Assembly (NCBI GenBank): GCA_947175285.1
Contig: CAMWMM010000101.1
Coordinates: 1 to 11,863, forward strand
DNA length: 11,863 bases
Reading direction: 5' to 3'
Source of the DNA: an uncultured Lachnospiraceae bacterium
GTDB taxonomy: Bacteria; Bacillota_A; Clostridia; Lachnospirales; Lachnospiraceae
Below are positions 1 to 7,201 of the stretch, piece after piece; the first letter of the stretch is position 1; each line of letters begins with the position of its first letter. The notes below the pieces were generated by a model that had not been told where the DNA came from, did no database searches, and worked only from the letters and a program-made list of their open reading frames with translations. The position numbers and the translations under genes were made by a program.

Positions 1-194
1 TCGATTGTAGCGTTTTTTTCACCACGTTCAAGCTGACCAATATAGGTTGGATGAAGACTGCATATCTCAGCAAGTCTTTCCTGTGTAATATGTCTTTCTT
101 TTCTATAATAACGAATTCTCATCCCTAATTCTACAGATATTTCCACAATATTATTTCGTTCCTTTCCCTTGTACTTAATATGAAAAATATCCAT
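1..194 (-). CDS. XRE-family HTH transcriptional regulator (partial, 3' end outside window)
   Basis: The first 64 codons of a minus-strand gene that continues past the left edge. Residues about 23-64 form a Cro/CI-type helix-turn-helix: a basic first helix (GMRIRYYRKERHIT), a TQERLAEI helix, then the recognition segment HPTYIGQLERGEKN, a very typical HTH_3 signature. The effector or oligomerisation domain, if any, is not visible. The start is uncertain. ATG at 194 has no recognisable Shine-Dalgarno. GTG at 146 has AAAGGAA upstream (13-base gap) and would give an N-terminus closer to the usual family length. The gene is divergent from the O-acyltransferase pair, and the gap between them carries a repeated AT-rich motif, so autoregulation and control of that pair are plausible inferences. 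It could equally be unrelated to its neighbours. Confidence 0.88.
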   Translation of the reverse strand, partial: MDIFHIKYKGKERNNIVEISVELGMRIRYYRKERHITQERLAEICSLHPTYIGQLERGEKNATI

Positions 195-207
195 ATCATT
201 AAAATAT

Positions 208-236
208 ATACTATTAATATGAAAAATGATTATCAA
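208..236 (-). promoter_or_regulatory. Candidate promoter of the XRE regulator
   Basis: Read on the minus strand: TTGATA (236-231), a 17-bp spacer, then TAGTAT (213-208). The -10 matches only four of six positions and lies in the first direct-repeat copy. A start near 201 would leave only a few bases before ATG 194, but a normal leader before GTG 146. This fits the GTG better, or the promoter call is wrong. Confidence 0.28.
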
Positions 237-243
237 CAGACTA

Positions 244-271
244 TTGACTTTCCATCACAAAAATATATACT
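244..271 (+). promoter_or_regulatory. Candidate sigma-A promoter for the O-acyltransferase pair
   Basis: TTGACT (244-249), a 16-bp spacer, then TATACT (266-271). Each hexamer differs from consensus at one position. Transcription would start near 278 and leave a leader of about 60 bases before the ATG at 339. The -10 lies inside the second copy of the direct repeat, so a protein bound there would block the promoter. Confidence 0.5.
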
Positions 272-338
272 ATAAATATAGAAAAAGAATAAAAAATACT
301 AATGATGTTGTATAAGTGAAAGTCAGGTCAAATACAAT

Positions 339-1895
339 ATGTTGTTCAACACACTCCAATATCTTATATTTTTACCAATTGTAGTTCTTATATTTTACTT
401 TATACCGCAAAAAATACGCTATATTTGGCTGCTTGCTGTTAGCTGTTATTTTTACATGCAGTGGAATCCTATATATATTACACTGCTTTTTTTATGTACA
501 TTTATTACTTATATTGGGGGAAGAGTCATTGACAGATTGGGTGATGTAAGAGCTGATGTGTCAAATGAAGTACTACAGAAAATAAAAAAGAAGCAGCAAA
601 TATGCCTGGCGATATGTGTGATATTAAGTTTGGGAATACTTGGATTTTTTAAATATTTTGATTTTACTCTTAGCTATTTAAACCGCATTTTTAGTCTTAT
701 CCATATGCCAGAAGTGCGTTGGAATTACAGTATTTTGTTGCCGGTAGGTATTTCTTTTTATACTTTACAGTCATTGGGATATTTGATTGATGTATATCGT
801 GGCGAGATAGAGGCAGAAAAGAATTTTCTAAGATATGCTTTATTTGTATCGTTTTTTCCGCAGCTTGTTGCAGGACCGATTGAACGTTCCAAAAATCTTT
901 TAGTTCAGTTGCGTGAATCACATTCACTAGAATATGAAAATATACGTAAAGGTGCATTACTTGTACTCTATGGCTTGTTTCTGAAAATGGTAATAGCAGA
1001 CAGAGCGGCTATTATTGTAAATACGGTATATGGGGATAGTGTTAGCTATCAGGGGCTCTATATTATTGTAGCAACAATCTTTTTTTCTATTCAAATTTAT
1101 TGTGATTTCTATGGCTATTCTACAATCGCAAGAGGTTCTGCTTTACTGATGGGCATTCGGTTAATGGATAATTTTGAGGCTCCTTATTATGCAAGGAGCG
1201 TAAAGGAATTTTGGCATAGGTGGCATATCTCTTTGTCAGGATGGTTTCGTGATTATCTTTATATTCCGTTAGGCGGTAATAGAAAAGGAAAGTTACGAAA
1301 AGAGGAAAATCTTCTCTTGGTATTTGCGTTTAGCGGCTTGTGGCATGGCGCATCTTTAGGGTTTATAGTATGGGGATTTCTTAATGGAATATATCAGGTG
1401 ATAGCAGATGCTGTCATGAAAATAAAGCAGCTTGTAATAGGATTACTGAATCAATTATTAATAAAGTGCGGAGGACATGAGATAAGTTCTGAGAAGAAGG
1501 GAGCGACATGCTTTAGTAGGCGCTTATTTCAGACAGTGACAACATTTATGTTAGTAACATTTACCTGGCTGTTCTTCCGTGCCGGAGAGTTAGATATTTC
1601 GCTTGAACTAATTAGGAATATTTTTAGAATAAATAACTGGACAATCCTTTTTGATGGTTCTTTGTATGAACTGGGGGTGGCAAGAAATTACATGAATGTG
1701 CTATACCTTTCGATTCTTGCCTTATTTATAGTAGATTATCATAAGTATAAGGGAAAAGATGTATTAATTATATTTTTGCGGCAAGGATGGTGGTTTCGTA
1801 CGCTGATAGTTATGTTACTGATTTTTACTATTTTGTTATATGGATGTTATGGGGAAATGTACGATGCGCAGCAGTTTATTTATTTTCAGTTTTAA
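339..1895 (+). CDS. MBOAT-family O-acyltransferase (AlgI-like)
   Basis: A 518-residue polytopic membrane protein of the membrane-bound O-acyltransferase family, close in length to AlgI (about 520). These proteins pass acyl (usually acetyl) groups across the membrane for O-acylation of extracellular polysaccharide, peptidoglycan or teichoic acid. Visible hallmarks: the AlgI-type N-terminus (MLFNTLQYLIFLPIVVLIFY, then CYFYMQWNP), GISFYTLQSLGYLIDVYRG at 137-155, FFPQLVAGPIER at 172-183, the EFWHRWHISLSGWFRDYLY block at 290-308, PLGGNR at 310-315, and the invariant histidine of GLWHG at His336. Many hydrophobic helices run along the whole length. The start is fixed by the family N-terminus; its ribosome binding site is weak (AGG, 11 bases upstream). 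The SGNH-like gene 15 bases downstream is the usual partner that completes transfer outside the membrane. The acceptor polymer cannot be read from sequence. Low GC suggests acquisition with its partner. Confidence 0.95.
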   Translation: MLFNTLQYLIFLPIVVLIFYFIPQKIRYIWLLAVSCYFYMQWNPIYITLLFLCTFITYIGGRVIDRLGDVRADVSNEVLQKIKKKQQICLAICVILSLGILGFFKYFDFTLSYLNRIFSLIHMPEVRWNYSILLPVGISFYTLQSLGYLIDVYRGEIEAEKNFLRYALFVSFFPQLVAGPIERSKNLLVQLRESHSLEYENIRKGALLVLYGLFLKMVIADRAAIIVNTVYGDSVSYQGLYIIVATIFFSIQIYCDFYGYSTIARGSALLMGIRLMDNFEAPYYARSVKEFWHRWHISLSGWFRDYLYIPLGGNRKGKLRKEENLLLVFAFSGLWHGASLGFIVWGFLNGIYQVIADAVMKIKQLVIGLLNQLLIKCGGHEISSEKKGATCFSRRLFQTVTTFMLVTFTWLFFRAGELDISLELIRNIFRINNWTILFDGSLYELGVARNYMNVLYLSILALFIVDYHKYKGKDVLIIFLRQGWWFRTLIVMLLIFTILLYGCYGEMYDAQQFIYFQF

Positions 1896-1910
1896 TAATG
1901 GAGAGTAAAA

Positions 1911-3314
1911 ATGAAAGATGGGGATAGAATGGCTAATAGGAATTTATGCGTATGTTGGAAGAGAATTATAGGAATTATAGGCGCATTATTCATTTTTTGC
2001 GAAATATCCGATGTGTTTAACTATATGTATGTTAAAGAGGATAATTGGGGACGTATTCTCTGGCATCGATTTTATGAAGATACTAGAAACATTGATAACC
2101 TTTATCTGGGTTCTTCGCATGTATACTGTGATATTAATCCCATGCAGCTTGACGATATGAATGGACAATATAATTATAATTTATCGTCAAACAGTCAGTT
2201 CTTAAATGGTTCTTACTATCTTTTGCAAGAGGCTGATAAAAGTAATTCTATATCACATGTATATTTGGAATTATATTATTGGTGTACTACAAAAGATAAT
2301 TTTAGTTTTAATGAGGATCCAATAGATAGAGGGTATCTTCCGAATTGGGAAAATACTGATTTCATGAGATGGTCAAATAATAAATTTCAATATTTATTAT
2401 CGTCTTCTGATACTGAAAGATATATTGATGCATTATTACCATTTATCAGATATCGAACAAATATAGATAATTGGGAGTATATCAGAAAAACAGTGGAAGA
2501 GAAAAAGGAAGAATCGTATTTATCTTATCAATATTATTATAAAGATGATGATGGATGTACAACAGAATTTATGCGACAAGGTTATTTCTATTCTACGAGG
2601 GAGTTTTTAAGTGAATCAAGAATATACTATCAAGAAAGAATTTTAGAAAAAAATCCACTTGGAGAAAAAAGTGAAAAATATCTTCGTAAAATAATTAGCT
2701 ATTGTCAGGAGCGGGATATTCCTATTACGCTTTTTGTTTCCCCAATTGATGAACTACAGATTATCAGTACGGAAAATTATGATAATTATATTAATCAGAT
2801 AAAAGAAATTTCTGAAGAATATAGTGTGCCGTTTTATGATTTTAACTTAGCAAAGGATGAATATTTGCCGATACAACATGGTGAGTATTTTAAGGATATT
2901 GGTCATCTGAATTATGCAGGTGCAAGCATGTTTACCCCTTTCTTCAGCGAAGTTGTATCCAGAGATGTAAATGAAAATGAAAATTATTTCTATACTTCCT
3001 ATGCCGAAAAATTGCAGGTAGAGTCTCCTGCTATGTATGGAATATATTATAGACAATCCGAGACTGCCGAAGAATCAATAGAGTTGGGCAAAACGCTGAC
3101 ATTTCGAATAGCATCTAATAGAGAAGAGGGAATGGAATACAGAATTATTTTGACAATAGATGAGGAAGAAGGAGAAAGAAGGCAAGAAATGATACAAGAT
3201 TTCTCTGAGAACAAAGAATATACAATCCCTGCAGGCGAACACGGAATTTGCACTATTGTTGCAAGAATGAAAGATAATCCGGAAGAAGTGCAGACTCTGG
3301 AGATAAACTATTAG
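1911..3314 (+). CDS. Membrane-anchored SGNH/DltD-like acyl-transfer partner protein
   Basis: A 467-residue protein with one N-terminal membrane segment (about 18-36, IIGIIGALFIFCEI core), which would place the rest outside the cell. The strand and nucleophile block is IDNLYLGSSHVYCDINP (61-77), with Ser69 of the GSS motif as the likely nucleophile. The C-terminal catalytic block is FKDIGHLNYAG (327-337), giving the Asp329-x-x-His332 pair typical of SGNH and DltD/AlgX-like enzymes. An Asn-rich stretch (about 90-100) may supply the oxyanion Asn. Residues about 365-467 form an extra acidic, beta-rich region that may bind substrate. GGAGAG at 1900-1905, five bases before the ATG, supports this start; an in-frame ATG at 1929 with GGGG upstream is possible. 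It probably moves or removes acetyl groups together with the MBOAT protein. Overall similarity to named families is low, so the exact activity is an inference. Confidence 0.82.
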   Translation: MKDGDRMANRNLCVCWKRIIGIIGALFIFCEISDVFNYMYVKEDNWGRILWHRFYEDTRNIDNLYLGSSHVYCDINPMQLDDMNGQYNYNLSSNSQFLNGSYYLLQEADKSNSISHVYLELYYWCTTKDNFSFNEDPIDRGYLPNWENTDFMRWSNNKFQYLLSSSDTERYIDALLPFIRYRTNIDNWEYIRKTVEEKKEESYLSYQYYYKDDDGCTTEFMRQGYFYSTREFLSESRIYYQERILEKNPLGEKSEKYLRKIISYCQERDIPITLFVSPIDELQIISTENYDNYINQIKEISEEYSVPFYDFNLAKDEYLPIQHGEYFKDIGHLNYAGASMFTPFFSEVVSRDVNENENYFYTSYAEKLQVESPAMYGIYYRQSETAEESIELGKTLTFRIASNREEGMEYRIILTIDEEEGERRQEMIQDFSENKEYTIPAGEHGICTIVARMKDNPEEVQTLEINY

Positions 3315-3359
3315 CAGAATTTGCACTTCTCAATGTTTAGCAATATATTATTTTATTTG
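3315..3359. other. Short convergent intergenic gap at a GC boundary
   Basis: These 45 bases separate the converging ends of the SGNH-like gene and the helicase fusion gene. I see no stem-loop with a T-run for either strand. GC content changes sharply across this point: sampled lines to the left give 14/60 GC, those to the right 24/60 and 30/60. Confidence 0.6.
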
Positions 3360-3368
3360 TCACCTCCT
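3360..3368 (-). promoter_or_regulatory. Perfect Shine-Dalgarno embedded in the 3' end of the helicase fusion gene
   Basis: On the minus strand the last codons and the stop read AGGAGGTGA, a full match to the anti-Shine-Dalgarno. No ATG or GTG follows at a usable distance; the nearest start-like codon is a TTG roughly 14 bases on, with no meaningful reading frame. It may be the orphaned ribosome binding site of a former downstream gene, or chance within Arg-Arg codons. Confidence 0.4.
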
Positions 3369-6300
3369 CCCGCAAAGATAAGCATACGCATTTAAAATGG
3401 TATTCGCTTGTTTTCCGGCAATAAAATAATAGTCTATCTGCGTCTCATTTTCCGTATACAGATAAGAACCGTAGGTGGAAATATCGCAGCACATCGCCGG
3501 ATTATCTGTCGGTAAAAGTATTCCATAACCCTTATCGGAAAGAAGAAACGGCAGGTCATCGGATTGCTTTCCGTGTGAAAAATATTTTGCCGTGCCACGC
3601 AGAGTAATATTAGCGCTGCCTTGTGTTCCGATACCGTATAAGTTTTCTCCCTTCTGCCAGTCCAGAAAAAGCCATGTTTTACTTGCCCCGTTTATACCGT
3701 TTTCTATTTGACGGCATTCTTTACTTCGTTCTGCAAGCAGAAGTTTCATATCGCGCGTCAGATAGCGGATGGCACCGGTCTGTTTATTCACCTGCAGACA
3801 AAGTTCATCAGTTGTGAGTTCTATATTGCCGCTAACTTCTCTGTACATCCATCTGTTGTCAATATGATGAACATCGATTTTGGGATTTGTTTCCTGTATC
3901 GGCTGTTCTGATCCTTTTGCAAATGTAACGCGAATAATCGCGCTGCCGACAGGGGATAAACGTAAGACCCCATAGCGGCTTTGTAAGTAGAGACCATCCT
4001 CCTGTTTTGCTGCCCAGCGGACTGCAAGGTCAATTTTTGCATGGCCTGCCGGACGCAGTTTCTCCGTAGGAGGCATATCGCCAAATGCTATTTGTATTTC
4101 GCTTGCAGGCGGCAACTTGTTCTGTATTGTGTTTCTGGGAACGAATTCCTGCGAAAAGGCTTGAGGCGTCCTAGCGGGCGTATGGGGTATTGGTTTCTGT
4201 GTCTCTTTAGGACGCGCAATCACCACTTTCTTTTTGGCGGAGGGTTTTGTATTAACAGGTTCTTTTTCTTGTGAAGCTATAGCTGACAATGGGGTTTTTG
4301 TGGCAGCCATGTCTGTAGCTGAAACAGGAGGAGTCGCAGGCTCTGTTGTTTCTATAGTATTGTCGTCCGGCACAGGGTCAGCAATCAGTCCGGTAAGGTT
4401 TTCACGATATAGTACGCATAGTTCGTGGAGCGCACGGGTCGCGGCTACATATAGAAGTTTTGCGTGTCCGTCATCTACAGGATAATCTTCTCTTGTGGGA
4501 TTAAGAATTAAAACGGCGTCAAACTCTAAGCCTTTTGTATATTCTACCGGAAGTACCATGATGCCGCTTCCAAAGACTGCTTTTTCCAAGTTGCAGTCCA
4601 TTACTTTAATATAGTGCTTTAACTCTTTTGCAGCATCTTTGGCATGTTCATAATTTCGACAGACTATGGCAATTGTATCAAGTCCTTTTTGCTGCCAGGT
4701 TTCGCATAGAGAAGCAGCATTCTTATAGAAAGCAGCCTTTTCTTTTATTTCTAAAAGCTGTACCGGAGTACCATGACGAATAATAGGCTCTACAGGATAA
4801 ATAGGAAATTTTCCGTGACGGAGAATCTGTGTAGCAAATTCGGAAATTTCTATTGTATTCCGGTAACTTTTTTTCAAGACGCCAAAACTGTCCATACTGT
4901 CCGTCAGGAGGAGGGCTTTTAAAGATTCCCAGTCGTTGAGTCCATAACCAAAGTGAATATTTTGGGAAGTATCGCCCATAACCGTATAGGTACAGTCTTT
5001 TATACAGAAGTTTAAGACACAGTATGCCATCATACCAAAATCCTGTGCTTCATCAATGACAATATGATGAGCTTCGCTGATGACTTCGGTTTCCTTAATT
5101 CGTTTGTATATATAGGCAAGTGCAGCAAGGTCGTAAATATCAAATTCCGTATCCGGAAAGGCTGTTGCTTGGTCTTTGGTGAATTGTTTTAGCAGAAAGT
5201 CATGATAAATCTTATATATGGATTGCTTTTGGGGCTTTCTGTTGTACCATCCCCTATATGATTTGAGGATAGCTTTTCGTTCTTCTTCCGTATAAGGGAT
5301 TCCTTTTCCAAGAAATTCGTCTTTTATTTTGGTTATAAGTCTTTCATTCAGCATATTAATTTTACTTTGCATGGAGATAGCAGGATTCTCCCTGATATAG
5401 CGTTCAACCGCATCTGAGGAAAGCAAAATCTTTTTTTTGAGAAAAACAGATTCACGCGGAATCAATTCCCATTCCAGATTACGGCAATATTCTTCTAAAT
5501 TATAAAACCATTGCAGCGTACCTTTGCGGTTGCTTTGCGTACTCATTTTATTAAGCGGCTTGATTCGGTATTTCTTTTCATCCCATTCTTCATATAAAAG
5601 GCGTACAAAAAGCTGTTCCATTGTCATTTGTCTGACGCCGTAGACATCCAAGTCCGGTAATACGCCCGTAATATAATTTAATAAAATCCGGTTGCTTCCG
5701 ATGATATAAAAATCATCCGGTTTGAAGCGCTCTTTATAGTTGTATAAAATATAGGAAATCCGGTGCATGGCAACGGTGGTTTTTCCGGAGCCTGCAACAC
5801 CTTGGACAATGATATTGTGGTAAGGGGATTTCCGGATAATTTCGTTTTGCTCTTTTTGGATGGTTGCGATGATTTCTCCGAGTACAGCCTGCTTATTTTT
5901 GGCAAGATATTTCGTCAGCAAATCGTCATTGGCAACAACTTCCGTATCAAAAAAGTCAAGCAGTTTTCCATCCTCAATTTCATAAGTCCGTTTTAATTTT
6001 AAATCGATTGGAATTTCTACATTGTCGGGTGCACGGTAACTGCATTTTCCCAGCGTATTTTCATAATAGACATTAGCGGCAGGAGCGCGCCAGTCTGTCA
6101 CCATCCAGTGGGTCGTATCTTTGGAAATGCCGCCTTTGCCGATATAGATGGACTCTTCTCTATTCAGAGCGTCATCATAAAAGACAATCCTGCCGAAATA
6201 CGGCTTATACTTTGCTTTCTCATTTCGCTCCAACGCATGTTTCATATGATCATGAAGTGTAATGGTATTGCACAGTATCGTATAGAGTTCTACATCGTTA

Positions 6301-6428
6301 TCATGGTAGCGTTCCAGCATTTCGTCAATAGATGCCTGCATAGCGGAAACTTCTTTCTCGTAGCTTTTTATGTTGTCGTGGATGACGGCAAGCGTTTCCT
6401 TAAGATAGTTTTCTTCTTCCTGATTCAT
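3360..6428 (-). CDS. helD: HelD-family superfamily 1 helicase fused to a GH31 N-terminal mutarotase-like domain
   Basis: A 1022-residue protein counted from ATG 6428. Residues 1-75 form the HelD N-terminal coiled coil, followed by YFGRI and TDWRAP (a HelD hallmark). The UvrD/Rep-like motor shows Walker A GVAGSGKTT (210-218), Walker B VIDEAQ (457-462), MGDTSQN (motif III), SYRNT (motif IV), EYTKGLEF (motif V) and YVAATRA (motif VI, arginine at 665). HelD frees stalled RNA polymerase using ATP. After about residue 681 come some 110 residues rich in Pro, Thr, Ala and Lys, probably a flexible linker. Residues about 796-1022 match the galactose-mutarotase-like N-terminal domain of GH31 glycosidases: DGLYLQSRYGVLRLS, IIRVTF, NLYGIGTQG, LPFLLSDKGYGILL, IDYYFIAGK and NAYAYLCGR, the last normally leading into the catalytic barrel, which is absent. 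HelD alone is about 775 residues. The ATG was preferred over GTG 6470 because AGGCAGGG lies just upstream and a palindrome covers the GTG. Confidence 0.9.
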   Translation of the reverse strand: MNQEEENYLKETLAVIHDNIKSYEKEVSAMQASIDEMLERYHDNDVELYTILCNTITLHDHMKHALERNEKAKYKPYFGRIVFYDDALNREESIYIGKGGISKDTTHWMVTDWRAPAANVYYENTLGKCSYRAPDNVEIPIDLKLKRTYEIEDGKLLDFFDTEVVANDDLLTKYLAKNKQAVLGEIIATIQKEQNEIIRKSPYHNIIVQGVAGSGKTTVAMHRISYILYNYKERFKPDDFYIIGSNRILLNYITGVLPDLDVYGVRQMTMEQLFVRLLYEEWDEKKYRIKPLNKMSTQSNRKGTLQWFYNLEEYCRNLEWELIPRESVFLKKKILLSSDAVERYIRENPAISMQSKINMLNERLITKIKDEFLGKGIPYTEEERKAILKSYRGWYNRKPQKQSIYKIYHDFLLKQFTKDQATAFPDTEFDIYDLAALAYIYKRIKETEVISEAHHIVIDEAQDFGMMAYCVLNFCIKDCTYTVMGDTSQNIHFGYGLNDWESLKALLLTDSMDSFGVLKKSYRNTIEISEFATQILRHGKFPIYPVEPIIRHGTPVQLLEIKEKAAFYKNAASLCETWQQKGLDTIAIVCRNYEHAKDAAKELKHYIKVMDCNLEKAVFGSGIMVLPVEYTKGLEFDAVLILNPTREDYPVDDGHAKLLYVAATRALHELCVLYRENLTGLIADPVPDDNTIETTEPATPPVSATDMAATKTPLSAIASQEKEPVNTKPSAKKKVVIARPKETQKPIPHTPARTPQAFSQEFVPRNTIQNKLPPASEIQIAFGDMPPTEKLRPAGHAKIDLAVRWAAKQEDGLYLQSRYGVLRLSPVGSAIIRVTFAKGSEQPIQETNPKIDVHHIDNRWMYREVSGNIELTTDELCLQVNKQTGAIRYLTRDMKLLLAERSKECRQIENGINGASKTWLFLDWQKGENLYGIGTQGSANITLRGTAKYFSHGKQSDDLPFLLSDKGYGILLPTDNPAMCCDISTYGSYLYTENETQIDYYFIAGKQANTILNAYAYLCGRR

Positions 6429-6448
6429 CTGTATCCCTGCCTTTCGTG

Positions 6449-6472
6449 GTGTGAAAAATTTATTTTTCACAC
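6449..6472. promoter_or_regulatory. 24-bp perfect palindrome in the leader of the helicase fusion gene
   Basis: Arms GTGTGAAAAA and TTTTTCACAC flank a four-base centre (TTTA on the plus strand). It ends 21 bases upstream of the ATG at 6428, just before the ribosome binding site. With few G-C pairs and no following T-run it is a poor terminator and fits better as a dimeric-repressor operator or an mRNA leader hairpin. The upstream stretch to 6540 is AT-rich with several possible -10 hexamers (TACAAT, TATACA on the minus strand), but I could not find a convincing -35. Confidence 0.5.
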
Positions 6473-6540
6473 TGTATATTATTATTGTATAGAATATTTA
6501 AAAAAAGAATAGACTTTAATTTTGAAATGTGGTAGAATAT

Positions 6541-6576
6541 AAAATGAAGTGTGGAGAAAAATCCACACTTCATTTT
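6541..6576 (-). terminator. Strong hairpin terminator after queT
   Basis: A perfect 15-bp inverted repeat: arms AAAATGAAGTGTGGA (6541-6555) and its complement (6562-6576) around a six-base loop. In the minus-strand transcript the stem ends in TTTT and continues AT-rich, giving an intrinsic terminator for the queT transcript. T-runs occur on both sides, so it could work in both directions. It separates the queT operon from the helicase fusion gene, which must then have its own promoter between 6473 and 6540. Confidence 0.82.
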
Positions 6577-6585
6577 TGTTTAGAT

Positions 6586-6605
6586 GTGTCTCCCGTTGGA
6601 GACAC
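6586..6605 (-). other. Second stem-loop in the queT 3' untranslated region
   Basis: Perfect 8-bp arms GTGTCTCC (6586-6593) and GGAGACAC (6598-6605) around a four-base loop, lying between the queT stop codon (6644) and the terminator. With no adjacent T-run it is unlikely to terminate on its own; it could stabilise the transcript end or bind a protein. Confidence 0.5.
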
Positions 6606-6643
6606 TTCTATTAGAAATTATACGAATAAACGACATGCAAAAG

Positions 6644-7192
6644 TTATATTTTTGAGAAAATCCTGTCAGCATGTTTTTCCAATGTGAATAAAAGAATCAT
6701 ACCGAATATACCACAGGAGATAATCTCTCCGATTCCAACAGTCAGTGCATAGTAGCCATAGCAGTATGCGATGGAAACGCCGTCAATTAAAAATCCATAG
6801 CCGTAAATCAGCACAAGAGGAACAATAAGTGTGTTGGCGAGAATAGGGGTAACGGGTGCGCACCATTTCCATTTTCTGAGTGCATAAGTGCCTAATGCGC
6901 CAACCAGTGTAGCGAAACTGCCAAAGATAACATCAGGCAGGATACAGCCTGTTAAAATATTGCTGATAAGACAGCCGATAAGGAGTCCGGGTATGGCAGC
7001 CGGGGTAAAATAAGGCAGAATCGTGAGTGCTTCTGAAATGCGGACTTGTATGTTATGGTTGGCAAGTCCAAAGGCGTTGGCAATAAAGGTCAGCACAACA
7101 TAGATGGCGGCAATCATAGCTGCCTGCGCCATAAAAAGCGCATGAGAATGTGTGGTTCCTATGGGAACCGTCTGTGTTTTTTGAGTTTTCAT
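6644..7192 (-). CDS. queT: QueT family queuosine-precursor ECF transporter S component
   Basis: A 182-residue, mostly hydrophobic membrane protein. It is the substrate-binding S subunit that works with the shared ECF energising module (EcfA, EcfA', EcfT, encoded elsewhere) to import queuosine precursors such as preQ1. Family signatures: AAMIAAIYVVLTFIA in the first helix, IQVRISEALTILPYF, AAIPGLLIGCLISNIL, DVIFGSFATLVGALGTY and ILANTLIVPLVL. About five to six membrane segments are visible and the length suits the family. The ATG at 7192 was chosen because AAAGGAG lies nine bases upstream; the frame stays open further upstream to 7243, but that stretch is the riboswitch and would not be translated. 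The preQ1-I-like leader supports preQ1 as the cargo signal. It is last in the minus-strand cluster and followed by a strong terminator. Confidence 0.93.
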   Translation of the reverse strand: MKTQKTQTVPIGTTHSHALFMAQAAMIAAIYVVLTFIANAFGLANHNIQVRISEALTILPYFTPAAIPGLLIGCLISNILTGCILPDVIFGSFATLVGALGTYALRKWKWCAPVTPILANTLIVPLVLIYGYGFLIDGVSIAYCYGYYALTVGIGEIISCGIFGMILLFTLEKHADRIFSKI

Positions 7193-7201
7193 TTTTTTAA
7201 T

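Larger units (their letters stand above)
200..286. repeat. Pair of ~25-bp near-identical direct repeats in the divergent promoter gap
   Basis: Copy 1 (about 201-229) and copy 2 (about 260-290) share AAAATATATACTAT, then TAATAT or AAATATA, then GAAAAA. They differ by one substitution and one inserted base over about 25 positions, with starts about 59 bp apart. Copy 2 overlaps the candidate -10 of the plus-strand promoter, and copy 1 overlaps a candidate -10 of the minus-strand promoter. That is the layout expected for paired operators of the divergent XRE repressor. The strong AT bias (only A, T, one C and one G per copy) makes chance similarity a real alternative. Confidence 0.45.

Noticed and set aside
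3360..3420. A frameshift hiding a continued GH31 barrel.
   Set aside because: Other frames past the stop on the minus strand enter the antisense of the SGNH-like gene within 45 bases and show no GH31 barrel motifs, so the barrel DNA is absent rather than frameshifted.
4041..4485. Overlapping plus-strand reading frames opposite the linker of the helicase fusion.
   Set aside because: They mirror the Pro/Ala/Thr-rich linker codons; no ribosome binding site or recognisable domain.
6429..6470. GTG start for the helicase fusion adding 14 residues.
   Set aside because: The GTG is inside the 24-bp palindrome and lacks a ribosome binding site, while ATG 6428 has AGGCAGGG upstream.
6108..6512. A 134-residue plus-strand reading frame opposite the start of the helicase fusion.
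   Set aside because: It is antisense to the strongly conserved HelD N-terminus and runs into the AT-rich leader; no family signature.
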